Shown here in pieces: positions 5,995 through 11,932 of a DNA stretch of 11,932 nucleotides. Within the stretch, counting starts at the first letter, position 1; each line of letters begins with the position of its first letter. The position numbers were made by a program, and so were the translations under genes. Source of the stretch: DASYSA01 sp036003885 (GTDB lineage Bacteria; Acidobacteriota; Blastocatellia; UBA7656); the NCBI GenBank assembly GCA_036003885.1, contig DASYSA010000106.1, positions 1 through 11,932 on the forward strand, read 5' to 3'. A model generated the notes under the pieces. It worked only from the letters and a program-made list of their open reading frames with translations. It was not told where the DNA came from and searched no databases.

Positions 5995-7161
5995 ATGACC
6001 GCTCCACCAAGAGTATCGCCCATCTCGGAACTCAGTGAATCCGGCTATCGCATCGACGGCATCGAACGAGTCTTGACTCCCGCGCTTGCAATTTATCCAG
6101 AGCACGTCGATGCGAATATCGCGATCACGCTCGGTCTGCTCGGCGGCGACACCGCTCGCTGGCGGCCCCATGTCAAGACAGCGAAACTCGCCTGGACAAT
6201 GCGGCGAATGGTCGAGCGGGGAGTAGTCAACTTCAAGTGTGCGACAACCCGCGAGCTGGCAACCGTCTGCGGAGCAGGAGCGGAGGATGTTCTGCTCGGT
6301 TATCCTGCCGTCGGCGCAAATGCGCGACGGGTCAGGGAACTGGCAGGCGGCGTTTCAGCTCGGATCTCAGCACTGGTTGAGCATACTGTCCAGATCGAAG
6401 CCTGGAAGGGCAGCAACGTCGGACTCTTCATCGACATAAATCCAGGAATGGATCGCACTGGGATACAGCAAGGCCGGGTCGATGACATAGTAAAGTTGGT
6501 CGGGGCAATCGAGGACGCCGGGCTGGTATTTCGCGGGCTGCACTACTACGACGGCCACCTCTCGAACTATGACCTTGCCGCGCGAGAGAAGGTCGCCCAT
6601 CGGGGGTACGATCGTTTGATGGATATCATCTCGGCCGTTGAACGGTCGGGCTTCACAGTCGAAGAAGTGGGTACCTCCGGCACCCCGGCTTTTCCGTGTG
6701 CAGTCTCGTATAGGCCGTTCCGGGATGCCTCATTCATTCATCGCGCTTCGCCAGGCACCGTTATCTACAATGACTGTTCGAGCCTTGCGCTGTTGTCTCA
6801 GGAGCTTGGTTATCGCCCGGCTGCGCTGGTCGTTTCCACCGTAGTTTCTCTTCCTTCGCCGCATCGCCTGACCTGCGACGCCGGACACAAGACCGTGTCC
6901 GCTGATTCAGGAGTCCCGACCTGCGCAGTTCTGGGCAGGCCCGACTTGTTACCTGGAAAGCCAAGCGAGGAACACTTGCCAATCGAAGCGCTCGATGATC
7001 TTTGGATTCCGGCCATGGGCGATGCTCTGTATCTGGTGCCGATGCATGTCTGCCCGACGGTGAACAACTTTGACGATGCCATACTCGTCGAGGAGGGCCG
7101 CATCACAGGCATGGAACGCGTCACCGCCCGCGGCCGCGAGTCTCCGCTTGTGAATGGCTAA
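5995..7161 (+). CDS. Fold-type III PLP enzyme, D-threonine aldolase / D-serine dehydratase-like
   Basis: The 388-residue protein resembles the alanine-racemase-fold enzymes that act on D-amino acids. TPALAIYPEHVDANI (about 28-42) opens the barrel, and RPHVKTAK (57-64) carries the expected PLP-binding Lys61. GLHYYDGH (about 181-188) and EVGTSGTPAF (about 224-233) fit cofactor-contacting loops. Near the C-terminus, PMHVCPTVN supplies His351 and Cys353, matching the metal-binding HxC motif of D-threonine aldolase and eukaryotic-type D-serine dehydratase. The likely reaction is therefore metal-assisted cleavage of a D-beta-hydroxy amino acid or deamination of D-serine. The exact substrate is not readable. 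GAGGA (5983-5987) lies 7 bases before the ATG. It is 36 bases after the recombinase gene and 34 before the amidohydrolase start, so co-transcription is likely. No signal peptide is present, so it acts in the cytosol. Confidence 0.85.
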   Translation: MTAPPRVSPISELSESGYRIDGIERVLTPALAIYPEHVDANIAITLGLLGGDTARWRPHVKTAKLAWTMRRMVERGVVNFKCATTRELATVCGAGAEDVLLGYPAVGANARRVRELAGGVSARISALVEHTVQIEAWKGSNVGLFIDINPGMDRTGIQQGRVDDIVKLVGAIEDAGLVFRGLHYYDGHLSNYDLAAREKVAHRGYDRLMDIISAVERSGFTVEEVGTSGTPAFPCAVSYRPFRDASFIHRASPGTVIYNDCSSLALLSQELGYRPAALVVSTVVSLPSPHRLTCDAGHKTVSADSGVPTCAVLGRPDLLPGKPSEEHLPIEALDDLWIPAMGDALYLVPMHVCPTVNNFDDAILVEEGRITGMERVTARGRESPLVNG

Positions 7162-7195
7162 TAGTCGTCCATGCCTCGAATGTCCGGAGGAAGTG

Positions 7196-8497
7196 ATGAA
7201 CAGGAGAGCATTCGGCACGCGACTCTTGGGAGCAGTGGCGGCCTCTGCGTTCTGTAGACCCCAACTTCGCGCTCAGTCTCACCTTCGAATAGATCGCAAG
7301 CGCATCAACGATCATCTGGGCGCCCTGTCGGAATTCGGCAAGAATCCACAGGGCGGCGTCAGCCGCGTCGCTTATAGCGAAGCCGACAGGCAGGGCCGCG
7401 GCTACGCAATAGCCCTGATGCGAGCGGCCGGACTGGATGTCGTAGTAGACGCCGCCGGAAATATCATCGGCCGCCGCGCCGGAAGCGATCCGAAGCTGCC
7501 TGCCCTGATCATCGGCTCTCACATTGATTCGGTTCCGGAAGGCGGCAACTACGATGGGAATGTGGGTTCAATGGGAGCCATCGAAGTGGCTCAAGTCCTG
7601 AGCGAGAATAAGCTGATGACCCGCCATCCGCTGGAAGTCATCATCTTTCAGAACGAAGAGGGGGGACTGATCGGAAGCCGCGCGATCGATGGCGAGTTGA
7701 CCGATAAGGAACTGGATCTGGTGAGCCGCAGCGGCAAGACGATTCGTGAAGGCATCACATTCATCGGCGGCGATCCAACAAAGTTAAGCAGTGCGCGGCG
7801 CAATCGCGGCGACATCGCGGCATATCTGGAGCTGCATATCGAGCAGGGCGGAATCCTCGATACCGAGAAGATCGACATCGGGATTGTCGAAGGAATCGTC
7901 GGCATCAACTGGTGGGACGTCACGATCGAGGGTTTCGCAAATCACGCCGGCACTACGCCGATGAATCAACGGCACGACGCGCTTCTTGCCGCTGCGAAGT
8001 TCATCGAGACGGTCAATCGGATCGTGACCTCCGTTCCTGGGCGCCAGGTGGGCACGGTGGGCCGCATTCAGTCTCTGCCGGGCGCGCCCAACGTTATTCC
8101 GGGCAAGGTCGTTTTGAGTCTGGAGTTGCGCGATCTTGATGCAGCTAAAATCTCGCAGCTCTATAAGAAGATTCTCGTCGAGGCGCGCCAGATCGCAGAA
8201 TCGAGCGGAACGAAGTTCGACTTCAAAGAGATCAACGTCAACATCCCGGCGCCGACCGACGAGCGCATCCGGCGTTTCATCGCCGACTCGGCCGGCGATC
8301 TGGGCCTCAGCACAAAGACAATGCCGAGCGGGGCAGGCCACGATGCCCAGGATATGGCGCGCCTGGGGCCGGTTGGAATGATTTTCATTCCGAGCGTAGG
8401 AGGAATCAGCCATTCACCGCGAGAGTTCTCGCGCCCGGACGACATAGCAAACGGAGCCAATGTATTGCTCCACACCTTGCTGAAGCTGGACAAGTAA
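7196..8497 (+). CDS. Tat-exported M20-family amidohydrolase (N-carbamoyl-amino acid hydrolase / allantoate amidohydrolase type)
   Basis: A 433-residue dinuclear metal hydrolase. Metal ligands are visible as His109 (IIGSHIDSVP), Asp120 (GGNYDGNVG), the Glu154-Glu155 pair (FQNEEGG), His214 (ELHIEQGG) and His406 (ISHSPRE). The dimerisation-domain segment FANHAGTTPM (about 247-256) and SGAGHDAQDMA (about 378-388) are typical of the carbamoylase/allantoate branch, which cleaves N-carbamoyl or ureido groups. The ATG at 7196 is preferred over the one at 7154. GGAGG (7186-7190) lies 5 bases upstream, and the protein then begins MNRRAFGTRLLGAVAASAF, a twin-arginine signal. That implies folded, metal-loaded export to the periplasm, which is less usual for this largely cytosolic family. 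Whether the substrate is an N-carbamoyl amino acid, a ureido compound or another amide is unknown. It ends the plus-strand operon, 6 bases before array B. Confidence 0.88.
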   Translation: MNRRAFGTRLLGAVAASAFCRPQLRAQSHLRIDRKRINDHLGALSEFGKNPQGGVSRVAYSEADRQGRGYAIALMRAAGLDVVVDAAGNIIGRRAGSDPKLPALIIGSHIDSVPEGGNYDGNVGSMGAIEVAQVLSENKLMTRHPLEVIIFQNEEGGLIGSRAIDGELTDKELDLVSRSGKTIREGITFIGGDPTKLSSARRNRGDIAAYLELHIEQGGILDTEKIDIGIVEGIVGINWWDVTIEGFANHAGTTPMNQRHDALLAAAKFIETVNRIVTSVPGRQVGTVGRIQSLPGAPNVIPGKVVLSLELRDLDAAKISQLYKKILVEARQIAESSGTKFDFKEINVNIPAPTDERIRRFIADSAGDLGLSTKTMPSGAGHDAQDMARLGPVGMIFIPSVGGISHSPREFSRPDDIANGANVLLHTLLKLDK

Positions 8498-8502
8498 CTA
8501 AC

Positions 8503-8631
8503 GTTTCGCGTTTCTCGTTTCTCGTTCAAGGCTTTGATGGCCAGCGGTCGTAATGAGCAACGAGAAACGACCAACGAGAAACGAGCAACGAGAAACGAGC
8601 AACGCGAAACGAGCAACGCGAAACGAGCAAC
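8503..8631. repeat. Inverted heptamer array B (GAGCAAC/GAGAAAC units)
   Basis: The left arm has three units, 8503-8523 (GTTTCGC, GTTTCTC, GTTTCTC). The right arm has eleven units without interruption, 8555-8631, on the opposite orientation. The right arm largely alternates GAGCAAC with GAGAAAC or GCGAAAC, giving a 14-base higher-order period, with one GACCAAC variant. The left units are exact reverse complements of GAGAAAC and GCGAAAC, so a hairpin of about 21 bp can form in more than one register. The array fills the gap between two convergent operons, ending 4 bases before the vWA gene stop. The unit shares no obvious sequence with arrays A and C except its length of 7. Confidence 0.9.
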
Positions 8632-8635
8632 GTCC

Positions 8636-9961
8636 CTAGGCCCGATAACCGGGCCTTGAACGTAGCATCACGTTCTTACGGCTCGTCTTGATCTGGATCT
8701 TGCGATAGCTGCCATCTCGTGCCGAGTTGGTCGGATAATAGCCCAATCCGTATTGAGTCCTCAGTTCGTCGGCGATTCGCGCGAATGCGGCAGGTAATGA
8801 CGCAAGCGTATCGGCTCGATGCAACTTGCCTCCGGACATCGACGCCATCTGATTCAAGTACTGATCCGCTATCGCGTATTGCCTATCGAGCTGCTCTGTG
8901 ATGGGATCAGTCCGCGGTCCTCGGGGCGTCGGATACGGTCGCGTATCAGGAGCCGATGGGTCCGGAAAGCGACCAGTCGAGCGGTCGTCCGGAGAGCGCG
9001 GATCGCGGGAGCGCGGGTCAGGGGAACGCCCATCCCCTCCGGGGTAGTCCCCGTCCGGATAGCGAGTAGTCGGCCGATTCACGATCACAGGCGGAATAGA
9101 TGGCACCACTCGTGGATCTCGCGGCCCACGCGGTTCGCCTGGAACAGGAGGCGGCAGATTGCCACCAACACCAGGGTCTGTTGGAAAGCGATTTTGTCGT
9201 CTCACGAGCGCTTCGGTCTCGCGCCGGGTGTCGTAGCGTATCGGGTAGACGATCACTCCCGACTCCTCAACCTCCTTAAGGTTGTCCTCTAATCGTTGAG
9301 TGTCACTGGTCATATCGACGCCGTCAGTGAACAGCACGATGGATTTGCGGCCCTCGATCCCTTGCAAGGCGGCCAGCGCCGCGTGCACCGCGTCATAGAG
9401 CCTGGTCCCCTTGCCCGGGCGCGTCTTCTCAATTGCGGCGCGCAGCTCGGCGCGGTCGTTCGTGAATTCACCGAGGTAATGCACCTCATCGTCGAACGAG
9501 ATCACTTTAACCTGATCGGCGGGGTGTAATTCTTCGACGAATGACCCCGCTGCGCGTTGAATCTCCCCGAGCTTCTCCTGAGTGCTGGCGCTGGTGTCGA
9601 GCATCAGGACAACGTGAAAGGGTTCCTTGATCGTGGCGAAGAAAATCACCTTTTGCTCCACGCCGTCCTCATAGAGGGTGAATTCATCCTTGCGCATGTC
9701 TGGAATGTAGATGAGATTGCGGTCGCTTGCGATGACGGGTACAACGACCAGCGTTGTGTCGAGCTTGATCGCGTCAGGGTCGGGCGGAGTATCTTTGCCG
9801 CCTTCTGGCTTCTGTGACCGGGTAGGTTTCCCTTCGGCCTGTTCGATCTTCTTGGTGGGATTGCTGTTCCTGGAGCTGCGGCCGGACTGCCCTGCCACTT
9901 CCGTCTGAAAAATGAATGCCAGCGCGGTCAGGGTGAGAAGTGTTTTGAACATGGTCCTCAT
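8636..9961 (-). CDS. Secreted von Willebrand factor A domain protein (acidobacterial VWFA-related family)
   Basis: The 441-residue protein has a Sec signal peptide (about 1-24), then a charged low-complexity linker (about 25-64). An Ig-like strand region typical of the acidobacterial VWFA family follows (VVVPVIASD, FTLYEDGVEQKV), then the vWA fold. The MIDAS metal site is complete: Asp122, Ser124 and Ser126 in LDTSAS, Thr186 in GTRLYD and Asp213 in LFTDG. Between about residues 255 and 352 the domain is interrupted by a Pro/Asp/Arg/Gly-rich tract (PDPRSRDPRSPDD and similar). After it the domain resumes with the last helix, LASLPAAFARIADELRTQYGLGYYP. A metal-dependent binding role outside the cytoplasm is likely; the partner is unknown. 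It is the last gene of a minus-strand operon, with its ATG one base after the preceding stop, which implies translational coupling. The ATG at 9952 is an alternative start three codons in. Confidence 0.92.
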   Translation of the reverse strand: MRTMFKTLLTLTALAFIFQTEVAGQSGRSSRNSNPTKKIEQAEGKPTRSQKPEGGKDTPPDPDAIKLDTTLVVVPVIASDRNLIYIPDMRKDEFTLYEDGVEQKVIFFATIKEPFHVVLMLDTSASTQEKLGEIQRAAGSFVEELHPADQVKVISFDDEVHYLGEFTNDRAELRAAIEKTRPGKGTRLYDAVHAALAALQGIEGRKSIVLFTDGVDMTSDTQRLEDNLKEVEESGVIVYPIRYDTRRETEALVRRQNRFPTDPGVGGNLPPPVPGEPRGPRDPRVVPSIPPVIVNRPTTRYPDGDYPGGDGRSPDPRSRDPRSPDDRSTGRFPDPSAPDTRPYPTPRGPRTDPITEQLDRQYAIADQYLNQMASMSGGKLHRADTLASLPAAFARIADELRTQYGLGYYPTNSARDGSYRKIQIKTSRKNVMLRSRPGYRA

Positions 9962-9962
9962 A

Positions 9963-10415
9963 CTAAGAAGCCTTCAGTTTCTTGCGGAGCCGCCACATCG
10001 TGCGCGGCATCGACAGCCATGCGGAACGGGGCAGCCGTGAAAGGGCTTCATAGAGTATGCGCCGTTCTGCCGGGTCAAGACTAACCTCGCAACTCCAGTC
10101 GTTGAGCCGCGCGTTCATCCGTTGAAGGTTGACCTGAGCTTCGGGCGACAGCGGCTGCGAATGGTTGTGCTCGACGTTTCCGATCACCTCGAGCATACCG
10201 CACTCGATCAGGGCCTCGCGAAGATGATTGTTGAGGTGCCGCACGAGTTGCTTCTCCGGAGGTATGGCTTCACCGCCAAATATCTCCTCGAAGTGCTCAA
10301 CAACCGGACACGCCTCTTCGCAGGAGGCCGAGGAACCCGCGTCGTCATGCAAATCGGGGCCTTCCAGCGCAAACACCAGCAGGCTCAATTCCTGATGGGT
10401 GAGATCAGTAGCCAT
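9963..10415 (-). CDS. Conserved-looking protein of unknown function, 150 residues
   Basis: I do not recognise this family. The ATG at 10413-10415 is preferred because GAGG in AGAGGTCC lies about 11 bases upstream. The longer frame to 10538 would run back over the 3' end of the tatD-like gene. The protein begins MATDLTHQELSLLVFALEG and has an acidic patch with two Cys (SCEEACPVVEHFEE, about 31-44). It contains a helical stretch (KQLVRHLNNHLREALIECG) and ends in a basic tail (WRLRKKLKAS). There is no signal peptide and no membrane segment. It lies 25 bases after the tatD-like gene and 1 base before the vWA gene, so it is almost certainly co-transcribed and coupled with vWA. It is not an obvious enzyme. 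Confidence 0.75.
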   Translation of the reverse strand: MATDLTHQELSLLVFALEGPDLHDDAGSSASCEEACPVVEHFEEIFGGEAIPPEKQLVRHLNNHLREALIECGMLEVIGNVEHNHSQPLSPEAQVNLQRMNARLNDWSCEVSLDPAERRILYEALSRLPRSAWLSMPRTMWRLRKKLKAS

Positions 10416-10440
10416 AAATTGGGACCTCTTCCGCATCCCG

Positions 10441-11253
10441 CTAGAGTCTGTGTGCCTGAGTGGCCAGATTACTGTCTTCAAGTCGAAACAGCCGGTGGAA
10501 ATTTTCAGACGTGATGCGTCCGATCTCTTCAGGTGCAAGCTCCCGAAGCGTTCCTAGCACGCGCGCGGTCTCGACCACGCGAGCAGGCTCGTTCCGCTGT
10601 CCGCGAAAGGGCGCCGGCGACAGGAACGGGCTGTCGGTTTCGATCAGCAATCTATCCAACGGCACTTGCCGGGCGGTCTCTCGAAGCTCGTCGGCTTTCT
10701 TGAAGGTGACCACACCCGAGAAGGAGATACAAAAGCCGAGATCGAGGGCTTGTTCGGCAAGGGCGCGCGTGCCGGTGAAGCAGTGAATCACGCCTCCCAG
10801 TCCCGACCCGTCCCATTCTTCTCGGATGATCGCGAGGGTGTCGGCTTCGGCTTCCCGAGTGTGAATGCTTACGGGCAGCTTGCGCTCGCGTGCGAGTTGC
10901 ATCTGTCTTCTGAAGGCCTGACGCTGCACTTCGCGCGGGGAGTTGTCGTAATGGTAGTCGAGCCCGATCTCGCCCCAGGCGATTACCTTCGGGTTGTGAG
11001 AGAGATCCAGGAGTCGGGCTTCAAGACTCGGGTCAAACAAGCGAGCTTCGTGTGGATGAACACCGACGGTTGTGTAGATGAAAGAATACTGCTCCGCCAA
11101 TCGGATCGCGGTGCTGTGAGAGTCTCGAGCGATCTCGCCGTTACCGATATCGACGATGATGTCGACCCCGGCTTCCAGCGCGCGTTGGATAACTGAATCG
11201 CGGTCGGCGTCGAATTCGTTGCTTTCGATGTGGGCGTGAGAATCGATGTACAT
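10441..11253 (-). CDS. tatD: TatD-family metal-dependent hydrolase
   Basis: The 270-residue TIM-barrel hydrolase carries all the metal ligands of the family: His6 and His8 (IDSHAHIES), Glu95 (WGEIGLDYH), His131 (SIHTREA), His157 (VIHCFTG) and Asp207 (IETDSPFLSP). TatD proteins are cytosolic Mg2+-dependent 3'-5' exonucleases implicated in DNA repair and oxidative damage processing. This one is closest to the YcfH/TatD general group. I chose the ATG at 11251-11253 because MYIDSHAH is the standard N-terminus. The longer frame to 11361 adds an Arg-rich stretch that overlaps the upstream gene. No clear ribosome binding site is visible, and a TGCTATTAT extended -10-like sequence lies just upstream. 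It follows the zinc-ribbon gene by 37 bases. Confidence 0.95.
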   Translation of the reverse strand: MYIDSHAHIESNEFDADRDSVIQRALEAGVDIIVDIGNGEIARDSHSTAIRLAEQYSFIYTTVGVHPHEARLFDPSLEARLLDLSHNPKVIAWGEIGLDYHYDNSPREVQRQAFRRQMQLARERKLPVSIHTREAEADTLAIIREEWDGSGLGGVIHCFTGTRALAEQALDLGFCISFSGVVTFKKADELRETARQVPLDRLLIETDSPFLSPAPFRGQRNEPARVVETARVLGTLRELAPEEIGRITSENFHRLFRLEDSNLATQAHRL

Positions 11254-11271
11254 TGTTTGATAGCGACAGAA

Positions 11272-11280
11272 ATAATAGCA
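11272..11280 (-). promoter_or_regulatory. Candidate extended -10 promoter before tatD
   Basis: On the minus strand TGCTATTAT (11272-11280) fits the TGnTATAAT extended -10 form at 8 of 9 positions. It would start a transcript about 12 bases before the tatD ATG. No good -35 lies at the right distance. It could be an internal promoter letting tatD and downstream genes be expressed apart from the zinc-ribbon gene. Confidence 0.25.
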
Positions 11281-11290
11281 CACTGGCGCA

Positions 11291-11818
11291 CTATTCCGTC
11301 TTGGCCTTCTGCTCCTGCGTCGTTGGCCGAAAGTCCTGCAGCATTTCAGTAGTGTGTTCACTGACGCTGGGCACCGAGTCGGACTGCCACTCGCTCTGTG
11401 GAGCTGCCGGTAACCTGGGCGATGGATGTTCTGCGAGTTCAGCTGATGAGGCCTTCTGCCGGTTGCTCCGCTCGGAGAGTAGCCTGACGGGCGAAGAGAT
11501 CAGGAGAATCAGGAATCGCAGGGGAAGGACATTCCACATCAAAGAGAAGAGAATGAGATCGACAAACAATGTCAGAAAACCCTGACCTAGAACGAGCCAG
11601 GACTTGCCGACTCTCCGATCCATGGCGCTTGAAGGAGCATTCTTGAATACGTGTTCAGCATATCTGGAGATGAACTGATCGAGCGCCTTATCAGTCTTGG
11701 TGAAAAAGTCGTCGGTGTCTCCGGACAGCACGTGGGACACGGCTTCGAGATTAGTTCCGCAGGCAGCGCAGAACTTGCGCTCTTTCGAATTGTCTCTGCC
11801 GCACCGCGGACAAAACAT
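11291..11818 (-). CDS. Zinc-ribbon membrane protein of unknown function
   Basis: The 175-residue protein starts with a short zinc ribbon: Cys3 and Cys6 (MFCPRCG), then Cys17 and Cys20 (KFCAACGTNL). The four cysteines are in the CxxC-10-CxxC arrangement of the small 'double zinc ribbon/zinc-ribbon' domains that head many bacterial membrane proteins. A linker (about 30-70) is followed by a hydrophobic stretch (about 73-107, GKSWLVLGQGFLTLFVDLILF onward) that may hold one long or two close membrane segments. The tail is disordered and rich in Ser, Glu, Gln and Pro. Function is unknown; a sensor or scaffold role would be a guess. GGGGA lies about 8 bases before the ATG. It is the first gene of the minus-strand operon, and heptamer array C begins 20 bases upstream of it. 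Confidence 0.85.
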   Translation of the reverse strand: MFCPRCGRDNSKERKFCAACGTNLEAVSHVLSGDTDDFFTKTDKALDQFISRYAEHVFKNAPSSAMDRRVGKSWLVLGQGFLTLFVDLILFSLMWNVLPLRFLILLISSPVRLLSERSNRQKASSAELAEHPSPRLPAAPQSEWQSDSVPSVSEHTTEMLQDFRPTTQEQKAKTE

Positions 11819-11837
11819 AGGTCAGTCCCCAGGGAGA

Positions 11838-11932
11838 AGAGTGCTGAGTGCTGAGTTCTGAGTGCTGAGTTCTGAGTTCTGGAGAGAGGATGATAGACTC
11901 AGCACTCAGCACTCAGCACTCAGCACTCAGCA
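11838..11932. repeat. Inverted heptamer array C (TGAGTGC/TGAGTTC units), cut by the window edge
   Basis: The left arm has six units at 11838-11879 (AGAGTGC, then TGAGTGC, TGAGTTC, TGAGTGC, TGAGTTC, TGAGTTC). After a loop of about 15 bases, the right arm begins near 11896 (GACTCA) and continues with four exact GCACTCA units and GCA to the last base. The units are the same family as array A, 8.9 kb away, and the layout is the same. The right arm continues beyond the window, so its full length is unknown. It lies just upstream of the zinc-ribbon gene start and may be in its 5' leader. Confidence 0.9.

Noticed and set aside
7784..8413. Long minus-strand frame (209 codons) inside the amidohydrolase gene
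   Set aside because: Antisense shadow of a gene with complete metal-ligand motifs; its product has no family features.
8161..8616. Minus-strand 151-codon open frame over the amidohydrolase 3' end and array B
   Set aside because: Its N-terminus is only translated heptamers and the rest is antisense to a well-supported gene.
8555..8631. Regular repeat array that might be taken for a CRISPR
   Set aside because: Units are only 7 bases and contiguous with no unique spacers, and no cas gene is nearby. The same holds for the arrays at 2876-2973 and 11838-11932.
11254..11361. Longer tatD start with an Arg-rich N-terminus
   Set aside because: It overlaps the zinc-ribbon gene and the family normally begins right at the MYIDSHAH-type motif.

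Overview
The window most resembles a chromosome segment of an Acidobacteriota bacterium, probably Blastocatellia-like, of moderately high GC. The best taxonomic clue is the secreted von Willebrand A protein at 8636-9961, which reads like the 'VWFA-related acidobacterial domain' family. The mix of a YVTN propeller, a YceI protein, a Prx6-type peroxiredoxin and a D-threonine-aldolase-like enzyme also fits. This assignment is inference, since there is no rRNA or other phylogenetic marker here. I see no tRNA, rRNA, CRISPR array, transposase or phage gene.

Layout, left to right. The 3' end of a two-component protein (receiver domain) converges on a membrane-anchored YceI-family gene. About 700 bases without a convincing gene follow, holding a likely yceI promoter and a 19-bp perfect inverted repeat that looks like a REP-type element. 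A secreted YVTN beta-propeller gene converges on a 1-Cys peroxiredoxin gene, and the gap between them is filled by an inverted array of 7-base repeats. Next is a class I methyltransferase on the minus strand. It is divergent from a plus-strand operon: a leader with a good promoter, a hairpin and a possible 56-codon ORF, then xerC/xerD-type recombinase, a fold-type III PLP enzyme and a Tat-exported M20 amidohydrolase.

That operon meets a minus-strand operon head-on. Read 5' to 3', the second operon is zinc-ribbon membrane protein, TatD-family hydrolase, unknown 150-residue protein, vWA protein, with gaps of 37, 25 and 1 bases. The meeting point is filled by a second inverted heptamer array with a different unit. 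A third array, of the first unit, sits just upstream of the zinc-ribbon gene and runs off the window.

The genes are mostly ordinary housekeeping and accessory functions. The PLP enzyme and the amidohydrolase plausibly cooperate in handling D-amino or N-carbamoyl amino acids. I do not see a clear new defence or mobile system. The most unusual signal is non-coding: three inverted arrays of 7-base units, from two unrelated repeat families sharing one period and one architecture, two of them filling convergent intergenic gaps and one abutting the 5' end of an operon.
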